Shown here in pieces: positions 28,179 through 35,853 of a DNA stretch of 43,979 bases. The position numbers and the translations under genes were made by a program. The notes under the pieces were generated by a model that had not been told where the DNA came from, did not search any database, and worked only from the letters and a program-made list of their open reading frames with translations. This stretch comes from Kiloniellales bacterium (GTDB taxonomy: Bacteria; Pseudomonadota; Alphaproteobacteria; Kiloniellales; JAKSDN01), in contig JANQLT010000041.1 in assembly GCA_028280455.1 (NCBI GenBank), positions 1 through 43,979 of the forward strand, in the 5' to 3' direction. The number at the start of each line of letters is the position of its first letter. Position 1 is the stretch's first letter.

Positions 28179-30361
28179 TGGACGCTGACCGCTTCGGACA
28201 CCAGGTAAGCCGCTACGAGCGGCCGAACTTCCCCTATCGCTGCGGCCGGGCGGCGATCTGGGGCCGTCCTTGCGCGCGCGGTCCCTTGAACGACGGCAAG
28301 TGCGGCGGCGTCAGCGAATGCGAGCCCTACTTCAACGGCCAGGGCTACGAGTGCCGGCGCAGCCCGGCCGCCGGCGGGCCCTGTCGGCAGGGACCGCTGC
28401 CCGACGGCCGTTGCTCGATCCAGCGGCCGGCCTGCGCGCCGCGCCGGACGCTGCGCTCGCAGCGGCGGCGGGCGACCTATCTGGCGGCGCTGATCTCCCT
28501 GGTGGCCCTGATCGGCTTCGCCGGGGCCCAGAACCCGCTGAGCACCATCGTCGCCGACCTGATGGCGCCGGCGGTCTCCAGCGAAGGCGACAGGGCGGCG
28601 GATGGCGCGGGCGACGGCGGCGGGCCGCCGGTGGTGCGGCACGCCCGCTTCAGCCTGCTGAACCCGGGCGCGCTGACCGGCGCCCATGCCCGCTTCACCG
28701 AGGAGCGCGGCTGCGCGAGCTGCCACGGCGACGTCGGCGCGGGCCCGGCGCAGTGGCTGACCGGCGTCCTCACCGCGCACGACATGTCCGAGGCCTGCAG
28801 CCAGTGCCACCTCTTTTCCGGCCCGCCCGACAGCCCGCACAACCTGGCGCTGGCGGATGCCGGCGGTGCGGAGCCGCTGCGATGCAGCTTCTGCCACAGC
28901 GAGCACAAGGGCGCGGAGGCCGACATCGCGGCCATGCCCGATGCCCGCTGCCATAGCTGCCACGAGGCGGCGCTGCAGTTCTCCAGCTTCTCGCGCGATC
29001 ACCCGGCCTTCGGCGCCAACTATCCCTACCGCGGGCCGACGGCGATCAAGTACGACCACAACCGGCACCGGGGCATCCACTTCCTGGACGCGCGCTATCA
29101 GGAGCGCGCGCCGGCCGGCTGCCATAGCTGCCACGACATGGACCGCGCGGGCCTGAAGGTGCCGATCGGCAGCTACGAGGCCATGTGCGTCGATTGCCAC
29201 GGCGAGCAGATCGGCAGCCAGGCCCTGACCCTGGTCACCTGGCCCTACGGCGAGACCGACCCGCTGACCTTCCCCGAGCTGGATCCCGACAGCGAGGCGC
29301 CGCCGGCCGAGGAGGTCGGCGTCTCCGCCGAGGACCTGATCGCCGCCTGCGGCAGCGACAGCGATGCCCTGGCCGCGCTGCAGGAGCGCCTCGACGCCGC
29401 CGCCGAGCCCCCCGCCGAGCCCCCCGCCGAGCCCGACGCCGAGCCGGGCGTCGAGACGGCGGAGGACGGCGAGGAAGAGGAAGAAGAGGAGGAGTTCTTC
29501 GGCGAGTCCGAGGAGGATCCCGGCGCCATGGACGCCTTCCTGCTCGACATCGATCCGACGGACGACGTCGAGTACTGGGCGCCCTACCGAAGCTTGATGC
29601 TGCGCATGGCGGTGCAGGGCAAGGCGCCGCTCGAGGAGCTGCTCGATGCCCGCCTCGGCGAGGGCGCCGGCAAGCTGCACCTGGCCTCGCTCGACCAGGG
29701 CTTCGTGAAGGCTTTCGGCTGTGCCTGGGCGGCCAACGAGGAGTTCGAGCCGGAGGACGACGACGAGGCGGAGGAGGGGGCGGCAGGCGCGGCCGCCTGG
29801 AGTAGCAACGGCTTCAATCTGGAATACCGGGCCGCCCACGGCGATCCCGTCCTGCGCGACTGGCTGACCCGGCTGATGGGCGCCGACCCCGCCCTGGAGG
29901 CGCTCGACGAGGAGCTGAGGGAGGAGATCCGGGCGATCTTCCTGCCCGAGACCGGCGACGGGGTTGGTAGCTGCACGAGCTGTCATTGGCTCGACGGCAG
30001 CGCTTTCGAGGGCGGCGGCGAGGCCCCGGCGTCGGGCCTCGTCTGGAAGGACAGGCCGAGCGACCGGGGCCCCGTGCTTTACGACCATGTCCCGCACATC
30101 AACCTCCTGGGCCGCGGCACTTGGTGCCTCAATTGCCACCAGCTAGACAAGGAGGCCCCCTACGGGGCAAACTTCAAGGCTGAGGCGGGGGCCAGCTATG
30201 TCAGCAATTTCAAGCCGATCGATGTCGGCACCTGTGCGGATTGTCACCGCGCCGAGGAAGGCGTGCGACAAGACTGCCTGACTTGTCACGAATACCACCA
30301 TGATCCCTCGATTCGAGAGCGGATGCAGAGCCATGAAGCCAAATCACAGCCCGACAACTAG
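28178..30361 (+). CDS. Membrane-anchored decaheme cytochrome c with cytosolic Cys-rich domain
   Basis: 727 aa. Residues ~18-90 hold eight Cys in two similar units, GRPCARGPLNDGKC and GGPCRQGPLPDGRC. A single helix (~100-118) follows, then the periplasmic part. Ten CxxCH motifs occur: six between ~179 and 341 (CASCH, CSQCH, CSFCH, CHSCH twice, CVDCH) and four between ~599 and 704 (CTSCH, CLNCH, CADCH, CLTCH). The ~250 residues between the two groups are heme-free and very acidic, including AEPPAEPPAEP and a run of eight Glu. The N-terminal Cys unit could bind a metal or Fe-S centre in the cytosol. Start TGATG-coupled to the membrane protein. The last 29 bp overlap the next gene. Confidence 0.88.
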   Translation: MDADRFGHQVSRYERPNFPYRCGRAAIWGRPCARGPLNDGKCGGVSECEPYFNGQGYECRRSPAAGGPCRQGPLPDGRCSIQRPACAPRRTLRSQRRRATYLAALISLVALIGFAGAQNPLSTIVADLMAPAVSSEGDRAADGAGDGGGPPVVRHARFSLLNPGALTGAHARFTEERGCASCHGDVGAGPAQWLTGVLTAHDMSEACSQCHLFSGPPDSPHNLALADAGGAEPLRCSFCHSEHKGAEADIAAMPDARCHSCHEAALQFSSFSRDHPAFGANYPYRGPTAIKYDHNRHRGIHFLDARYQERAPAGCHSCHDMDRAGLKVPIGSYEAMCVDCHGEQIGSQALTLVTWPYGETDPLTFPELDPDSEAPPAEEVGVSAEDLIAACGSDSDALAALQERLDAAAEPPAEPPAEPDAEPGVETAEDGEEEEEEEEFFGESEEDPGAMDAFLLDIDPTDDVEYWAPYRSLMLRMAVQGKAPLEELLDARLGEGAGKLHLASLDQGFVKAFGCAWAANEEFEPEDDDEAEEGAAGAAAWSSNGFNLEYRAAHGDPVLRDWLTRLMGADPALEALDEELREEIRAIFLPETGDGVGSCTSCHWLDGSAFEGGGEAPASGLVWKDRPSDRGPVLYDHVPHINLLGRGTWCLNCHQLDKEAPYGANFKAEAGASYVSNFKPIDVGTCADCHRAEEGVRQDCLTCHEYHHDPSIRERMQSHEAKSQPDN

Positions 30362-32207
30362 GCGCCTGCTATCGGCGCTGACCGCGCTGCTGTTCGCCGC
30401 CGGGGTGGCGACCGCCGAGGCGGACGAGCACGGCGGCGACGCAGCGGCCATGGCCGACGAGATGCACGCCAAGCTGCTGTCGGAGGAGTCCTATCCGAGC
30501 GCGTCGCAGTGCAAGGAATGTCACGAGCGGATCTACTGGGAGTGGGCCTCGTCGAACCACGCCTACTCCTCGATCTCGCCGATGTTCCACAAGTTCGAGC
30601 AGACCATCAACACGCTCTCCTCGGGCACCATCGGCTCCTTCTGCGTGCGCTGCCACCAGCAGGTCGGCACCCAGCGCGGCGAGCTGCGCCACCAGCCGCT
30701 GTGGGAGCGCAGCCAGGTCGCCCGCGAAGGCGTCACCTGCATCACCTGCCACCGGGTCGCCGAGGAGTATGGCAAGGTCAACGGCGAGCGCCTGATCGTG
30801 CCAGGCGACATCCACGAGCCGGTCACGGGCAGCGGCGTCGGCGGCCTGATCGACGAGATCCTGCGGGAGCCCGAGGCCTACAAGGTCGACCCGGTCGGCG
30901 ATACGCCGCGCTCGACGCAGATCCACGACGGCATCCGGCCCTTCGACCAGATCACCAAGTCGGAGTTCTGCGTCTCCTGCCACCAGGTGGCGGTGCATCC
31001 CGGCATCAAGCTGGAGATCGTCTGGGACCAGTACCGCGACTCGCCGGCCCTGCGCGCCGGCGTGACCTGCCAGGAATGCCACATGGGCCAGGTCCCCGGC
31101 CGGGCCGAGGGCTACACCACCGCGCCCGCCGCGATCTTGCCCGACGGCACCGAGATCAATCCCGATCGGACCAGCCACAACCACGCCTTCTACGGGCCCG
31201 GCTATCCCATCGCCCATCCCGGCATCTTCCCGCACAACCCGGACGCCGAGGACTGGGCCATCGAGGAATGGCTGCAGTTCGACTGGCGCACCGGCTGGGG
31301 CTGCCTGCTCTGGGAGGAGACCCTGGAGGAGGAAGGCTGGGTCGACGCCCGCTGGCGCTCCGGCGAGGGTTGCGAGGTCCTGGAGGAGACCATCGAAGAG
31401 GCCGATCTCGATGCCGTGCCGGAAGACCAGCGCCTCGTGCCCGAGTTCCCGGAGGTCTGGGAAGACGGCCTGGACCGCGAGGACGCCCGCGAGGTCATCG
31501 AGGCGAACCTGATCCGGCTGGAAGAGAAGCGCGACCTGCGCCAGCAGGTCATGGACAACGGCTCGAAGATCGACGGGCCTTTCTTCGACAGCCCGCCGGC
31601 GCTCGGCGAGAGCCTGAGCTTCTCCTACAAGGTGACCAACACCAACTCGGGCCACAACCTGCCCTCGGGCTCGCTGGGCGCCCAGCCGGAGATCTGGATG
31701 AACGTGGCGCTGACCGATCCGGACGGCATCACGGTCTGGGAATCGGGCTACGTCGACAGCCACGGCGACATGGCCGACCTGCACTCGCTCGACGTCGCCG
31801 CCGGCACCATCGAGCACGACGACCAGCTCTTCAATCTGCAGACCAAGTTCCTGACCACCAACGTCAAGGGCACGGACCGCGAGATGTACCTGCCGGTCAA
31901 CTTCGACATCGACCAGATACCCTTCATCCGGCCGGCCAACGTACCGACCACCGTGCTCAACCATCCGCCTTTCATTCGCATGGAGAGCCGCAGCATTCCG
32001 CCGCTCGGCCATCGTTTCGCGAACTACAGCGTGCCGTCCTCCGCCATGAGCAAGCCCGGCACCTACAAGCTCTCGGTCCGTATGCGCAGCCGGGCCGAGC
32101 CGATCTATTTTATGAAGTTCGTCGGCGCTACACCGGAAATGGAAGAAGCCATGAACCAGTGGATGATCGATATGCATCCCTATGCCGTCGAGTTCGAGGT
32201 GAAGTGA
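30333..32207 (+). CDS. Pentaheme cytochrome c, exported (c554-like N-terminus)
   Basis: 624 aa with a signal peptide (residues ~1-30, ending ATAEA). Five CxxCH motifs lie between ~60 and ~250: CKECH, CVRCH, CITCH, CVSCH and CQECH. The middle (~300-410) is acidic. The C-terminal ~200 residues look like a beta-sandwich (GHNLPSGSLGAQPEIWMNV; PPLGHRF) known from other multiheme proteins with c554-type domains. It starts 29 bp inside the preceding gene, so translation is probably coupled. Likely periplasmic. A substrate-reducing role is possible, but no active-site heme (for example CxxCK) is visible. Confidence 0.88.
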   Translation: MKPNHSPTTRRLLSALTALLFAAGVATAEADEHGGDAAAMADEMHAKLLSEESYPSASQCKECHERIYWEWASSNHAYSSISPMFHKFEQTINTLSSGTIGSFCVRCHQQVGTQRGELRHQPLWERSQVAREGVTCITCHRVAEEYGKVNGERLIVPGDIHEPVTGSGVGGLIDEILREPEAYKVDPVGDTPRSTQIHDGIRPFDQITKSEFCVSCHQVAVHPGIKLEIVWDQYRDSPALRAGVTCQECHMGQVPGRAEGYTTAPAAILPDGTEINPDRTSHNHAFYGPGYPIAHPGIFPHNPDAEDWAIEEWLQFDWRTGWGCLLWEETLEEEGWVDARWRSGEGCEVLEETIEEADLDAVPEDQRLVPEFPEVWEDGLDREDAREVIEANLIRLEEKRDLRQQVMDNGSKIDGPFFDSPPALGESLSFSYKVTNTNSGHNLPSGSLGAQPEIWMNVALTDPDGITVWESGYVDSHGDMADLHSLDVAAGTIEHDDQLFNLQTKFLTTNVKGTDREMYLPVNFDIDQIPFIRPANVPTTVLNHPPFIRMESRSIPPLGHRFANYSVPSSAMSKPGTYKLSVRMRSRAEPIYFMKFVGATPEMEEAMNQWMIDMHPYAVEFEVK

Positions 32208-33820
32208 TGACCGGCGCGACGGGCCGCATCGGGAGGCGCCGGGGGGCAGCCTTCGCGGCCTGCACAAGCCTAGCTCTGCTGGCCGGCTCGGGGGCCGTCC
32301 AGGCAACGGATATCGAGACGGCCGACGCAAGCCGGGCCGCGGACAACCTGCAGCTCGCCGAGGCGGCCCGCTTCTCGGCCGGCATGGTCTATCTGGCGGC
32401 GGCCATCAAGCCGGAGATGTCGCCCGAGGCCAAGCCCACCGAGTTCGACCGCGGCGTCTTCAAGAGCGATCCGACCTACGAGGACAAGCCCTACGACGCG
32501 GAAGGCCAGATCGAGATCTACGGCGGCAAGTTCGACATCGACGAGCCGCGCCCGGTGCTGGAGATCGGCCGGCCGCTCTATCGGGAAGGCCCCTTCGGCC
32601 AGGGCACGGACATCGTCGGCGAGAAGAACCTCTTCTTCGAGCACCTGCAGATTTACGGCGACTGGCGCAACGCGATCGCCTTCAACGACAACGGCGAGGT
32701 CGAGAAGGCCGTCGCCGCCACCCGGCTCAATCTCGATGTCGATCTCAAGCTGACCGCCACCGAGCGCATTCACGGCTTCTTCCGGCCGCTCGACCACGAC
32801 GGCGACTTCACGCGCGTCGAGTTCGCCGGCGACGACACGCCGCAGTATTTCGGGCGGCTCGACCTCTACCCGGAGACTCTCTTCTTCGAAGGCGACGTCG
32901 GCGCCATCTGGGCCGGCATCACCGACGAGTACAACACGCTCGACCTGCCCATCGCCTTCGGCAAGGTCCCGATGATCGTGCAGAACGGCATCTGGCTGGA
33001 GGACGCCTTCCTCGGCGGCGCCTTCTCGCTGCCGGCGCTGAACAGCCCGGCCCTCGACATCTCCAACTTCGACGTCACCTTCTTCGCCGGTGGTGAAGAC
33101 GTGAGCACGCCGGCGATCCGCGACGCCGATGGCGACGTGGCGGAGGACGATGCGGCGGTCTTCGGCGTCGTCACCTTCGCCGAGATGTTCGAGGGCTATC
33201 TCGAGGCCGGCTACGGCTACGTCGATGGCCGCGGTGTCCACTTCGACAAGAGCTATCACACCGTCACCGCGGCCTTCACCCGGCGCTACGGCGGCTGGCT
33301 GTCGAACAGCGTCAGGGCGATCGGCAACTTCGGCCAGGACCCCCGGGGCATGGACGAGACCGCGGACGGCTTCATCTTCCTGGTCGAGAACTCCTTGATC
33401 ACCAGCCTGCCGCTGACCCTGGTGCCTTACCTCAATGCCTGGGTCGGCTACGACCGTCCGGCGCCGCTGGCCGACAACGACGGCCTGCTCAAGAACACCG
33501 GCATCAACTTCGAGACCGACGGCTTGACCGGCTTCCCCAAGCTCGACGACAGCGGCCAGGACACCTTCGGCGCCGCGCTCGGCGTCGAGTACCTCTTCGA
33601 CCTCGATCAGCAGATCGTCGTCGAGGTGGCGGGCCTGGGCATCATCGGCGACGAGAACGAGCCCGGCCGGCCGGCGCCCGGCAACCAGATGGCGTTCGGC
33701 CTGCGCTATCAGCTACCGCTGGACAACCAGTGGATCTTCCGGGCCGACGCCATGTACGGCATGCTGGATGAGGCCGAGGACATTGCCGGCGCGAGGGTCG
33801 AGATCCGGGTCAAGTTCTGA
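32207..33820 (+). CDS. Predicted outer-membrane beta-barrel protein
   Basis: 537 aa with a signal peptide (residues ~1-33). The mature part is rich in alternating aromatic/polar stretches with short Asp/Gly turns, and the last residue is Phe (VEIRVKF), as in BamA-dependent barrels. I do not recognise a family by motif. No CxxCH is present. It is start-stop coupled (TGATG) to the pentaheme gene before it and the reductase gene after it. The position suggests a porin partner of the cytochromes, which would carry substrate or electrons through the outer membrane. A soluble beta-rich periplasmic protein is the alternative. Confidence 0.6.
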   Translation: MTGATGRIGRRRGAAFAACTSLALLAGSGAVQATDIETADASRAADNLQLAEAARFSAGMVYLAAAIKPEMSPEAKPTEFDRGVFKSDPTYEDKPYDAEGQIEIYGGKFDIDEPRPVLEIGRPLYREGPFGQGTDIVGEKNLFFEHLQIYGDWRNAIAFNDNGEVEKAVAATRLNLDVDLKLTATERIHGFFRPLDHDGDFTRVEFAGDDTPQYFGRLDLYPETLFFEGDVGAIWAGITDEYNTLDLPIAFGKVPMIVQNGIWLEDAFLGGAFSLPALNSPALDISNFDVTFFAGGEDVSTPAIRDADGDVAEDDAAVFGVVTFAEMFEGYLEAGYGYVDGRGVHFDKSYHTVTAAFTRRYGGWLSNSVRAIGNFGQDPRGMDETADGFIFLVENSLITSLPLTLVPYLNAWVGYDRPAPLADNDGLLKNTGINFETDGLTGFPKLDDSGQDTFGAALGVEYLFDLDQQIVVEVAGLGIIGDENEPGRPAPGNQMAFGLRYQLPLDNQWIFRADAMYGMLDEAEDIAGARVEIRVKF

Positions 33821-35094
33821 TGGAGCTGGGCGCCTACGACGTCGTCCATCTCTCAGCCCTGGCGGTCCTCGGCGCCACCGGTCTCTACCTGCTGCTCCTG
33901 CTGTTCGGCAGCCTGCGGGCCTCGGCCGTTGTGGCCCGCACGGGCGAGGCGGAGCGGGCCCTGTTCCGGGCGCGGACCGAGGAGATCCTGGCCCGGACCC
34001 GCGCCGAGCAGGAGCGCAACGAGCTTTCCTGGAACGGCTTCCGCAAGTTCGAGATCGCCGAGAAGCGGGAGGAGGTGCCGGGCGTCTGCTCCTTCTATCT
34101 CCAGCCCCATGACAAGCGCCCCTTGCCGCCCTTCATGCCGGGGCAGTTCCTGACCTTCAAGCTCGACATCCCCGGCCAGCAGAAGGACGTGATCCGCTGC
34201 TACTCCCTGTCGGACGCGCCCAATCCCGATTACTTCCGGGTGACGATCAAGAAGGTGCCGCCGCCGCGCGACAAGCCGGAGGCGCCCTGGGGCTTGTCTT
34301 CGTCCTTCTTCCACGAGCAGCTCGAGCAGGGCGACATCCTCGACGTCAAGGCGCCCTCGGGCCACTTCTTCCTCGACACCGCGACCCAGACGCCGATCGT
34401 CCTGATCGGCGGCGGCGTCGGCATCACGCCGGTGCTCTCCATGCTCAACGCCGTGACCAACGCCGCCTCGAAGCGCGAGGTCTGGTTCTTCCTCGGCGTG
34501 CGCAACAAGACCGAGCACCCCATGAAGGAGCACCTCGAGACCCTGGCGCGCGAGCACGAGAACGTGCACCTGAACATCTGCTACAGCGACCCGACCGAGG
34601 ACTGCAAGGAAGGCGTCGACTATCAGCACAAGGGCCACGTCAGCGTCGATCTCTTCAAGAAGCAGCTCAAATCCAACAACTACGAGTTCTACTTCTGCGG
34701 CCCGCCGCCGATGATGAACGCGCTCGACGAGCACCTGAAGGAGTGGGGCGTTCCGGAGGCCCGGATCAACTACGAGGCCTTCGGCCCGGCCACGGTCAAG
34801 AAGCTCAAGGAGCCGGCGCCGGGCGAGGCCGCCGGCAGCGACATCCAGGTCACCTTCACGCGCTCCAACAAGACGGTCGGCTGGAATCCCGCCGTCGGTT
34901 CCCTGCTCGACTTCGCCGAGGACAACGGCGTGACCATCGACTTCGGCTGTCGCGCCGGCAACTGCGGCACCTGCAAGACCGCGATCCAGGGCGGCGAGGT
35001 CGAGTACCTCGGGCCGCCCGGGGAGATGCCGGAGCAGGGCTCTTGCCTGGTTTGCCTTTGCGTGCCAAAGACGAACCTCGAGCTGGACGCCTAG
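33820..35094 (+). CDS. Membrane-anchored FAD/NAD(P)H reductase with C-terminal [2Fe-2S] ferredoxin
   Basis: 424 aa. One N-terminal helix (residues ~8-38) is followed by a charged coil (~45-70) and an FAD domain with RCYSLSDAP. The NAD(P) domain has PIVLIGGGVGITPVLSML and YFCGPPPMM. A plant-type ferredoxin domain carries CRAGNCGTC and a later CLVCLC for one [2Fe-2S] cluster. The domain order is reductase then ferredoxin, as in phthalate dioxygenase reductase, whereas NqrF has its ferredoxin first. It should take hydride from NAD(P)H in the cytosol and feed single electrons to a membrane partner, here plausibly the CNB/Fe-S or b-type protein. The reverse direction is also possible. Confidence 0.92.
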   Translation: MELGAYDVVHLSALAVLGATGLYLLLLLFGSLRASAVVARTGEAERALFRARTEEILARTRAEQERNELSWNGFRKFEIAEKREEVPGVCSFYLQPHDKRPLPPFMPGQFLTFKLDIPGQQKDVIRCYSLSDAPNPDYFRVTIKKVPPPRDKPEAPWGLSSSFFHEQLEQGDILDVKAPSGHFFLDTATQTPIVLIGGGVGITPVLSMLNAVTNAASKREVWFFLGVRNKTEHPMKEHLETLAREHENVHLNICYSDPTEDCKEGVDYQHKGHVSVDLFKKQLKSNNYEFYFCGPPPMMNALDEHLKEWGVPEARINYEAFGPATVKKLKEPAPGEAAGSDIQVTFTRSNKTVGWNPAVGSLLDFAEDNGVTIDFGCRAGNCGTCKTAIQGGEVEYLGPPGEMPEQGSCLVCLCVPKTNLELDA

Positions 35095-35117
35095 CACCAC
35101 ACCAAGCGAGACACGTC

Positions 35118-35828
35118 ATGGACAGCCTGAAGCCGGCCCGACCCGCTCCTGCCGCCGGGACGCGCGGCTTCGCGCTCGCCGTCGCGGGCACGCTCGCCCT
35201 GACCGCTTTCGCCGGCGGTCTCGGCGCGGCGACGCAGGAGGATCGGGCGGCCGAGCCCGCCGCCATCGTCGAGGACATCGACGCCGCGAGCGTCACCGAC
35301 GTCGCCTTCATGGACTTCCTCTACGAGGGCATGGAGATCAAGCTGCAGGAGAACGAGACCTTGACGCTCTCCTACCTGACCTCCTGCCGGATCGAGGAAA
35401 TCACCGGCGCCGCCGTGCGGATCGGCCGGGCCAGGAGCGAGGCCAGCGGGCCGGTCCCCATGGTGGTGACCATGGTCGACTGCGACGGCGGCGGCATCCA
35501 GCCGACGGAGCGTCAAGGCGAGGGCGGCGCCGTCACGGTGTTCCGGGATGTTGGCAAGGAATCGCCGGTCCGAGTCAACTCGACGACGCCGCTCTTCGCC
35601 TTCGACGAGCCCGTCGAGGAGCTGCTCATCGAGCGCGTCGACCGCGAGGCCGAGTCGCTGAAGATCGCCGTCGGCGGCACCAGGTTGGACCTGGCGAAGG
35701 AGAACCTGGCCTTGGACAAGGGTGCCATCTACCGGGCGACGGCCGCCGGTCGGTCGGTCCTGCTCAGGGTCGGGTCCAATGCGTCGCGACACGACAACTC
35801 CCTGGTGGAAAGGCTGATCGCCTTTTGA
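35118..35828 (+). CDS. Exported protein, FecR-reminiscent, unknown function
   Basis: 236 aa with a signal segment (residues ~14-38). The core (~60-200) begins GMEIKLQENETLTLSYLTSC, which resembles the start of periplasmic FecR-like domains. Two Cys (SYLTSC and MVDCDG) may form a disulfide. I do not assign a family firmly. It lies 23 bp after the reductase gene and 25 bp before the CHASE2 cyclase gene. It is a candidate periplasmic partner that signals to the CHASE2 domain, as FecR-type proteins seem to be for CHASE2 cyclases elsewhere; this is inference. Confidence 0.65.
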   Translation: MDSLKPARPAPAAGTRGFALAVAGTLALTAFAGGLGAATQEDRAAEPAAIVEDIDAASVTDVAFMDFLYEGMEIKLQENETLTLSYLTSCRIEEITGAAVRIGRARSEASGPVPMVVTMVDCDGGGIQPTERQGEGGAVTVFRDVGKESPVRVNSTTPLFAFDEPVEELLIERVDREAESLKIAVGGTRLDLAKENLALDKGAIYRATAAGRSVLLRVGSNASRHDNSLVERLIAF

Positions 35829-35853
35829 CCCTCGCGAGCGCGGTGCGCCGGCA

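Noticed and set aside
28166..30139. Long minus-strand frame opposite the decaheme gene
   Set aside because: Ten CxxCH motifs on the plus strand show which strand codes; the minus reading is low-complexity.
30509..32206. Apparent 1100-residue protein running through the pentaheme gene into the barrel gene
   Set aside because: The first 566 codons are the out-of-frame shadow of the pentaheme gene; the signal peptide and TGATG overlap place the real start at 32207.
24664..32207. Nitrification-type (hydroxylamine oxidation) module because of c554-like cytochromes
   Set aside because: No hydroxylamine oxidoreductase, no CxxCK nitrite reductase and no quinone reductase partner is present; c554-like folds are widespread.
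35118..35828. Third FecR paralogue
   Set aside because: Only the start of the domain is reminiscent; it lacks the SPTALIGARGTDF-type core of the two clear FecR genes, so I leave it unassigned.
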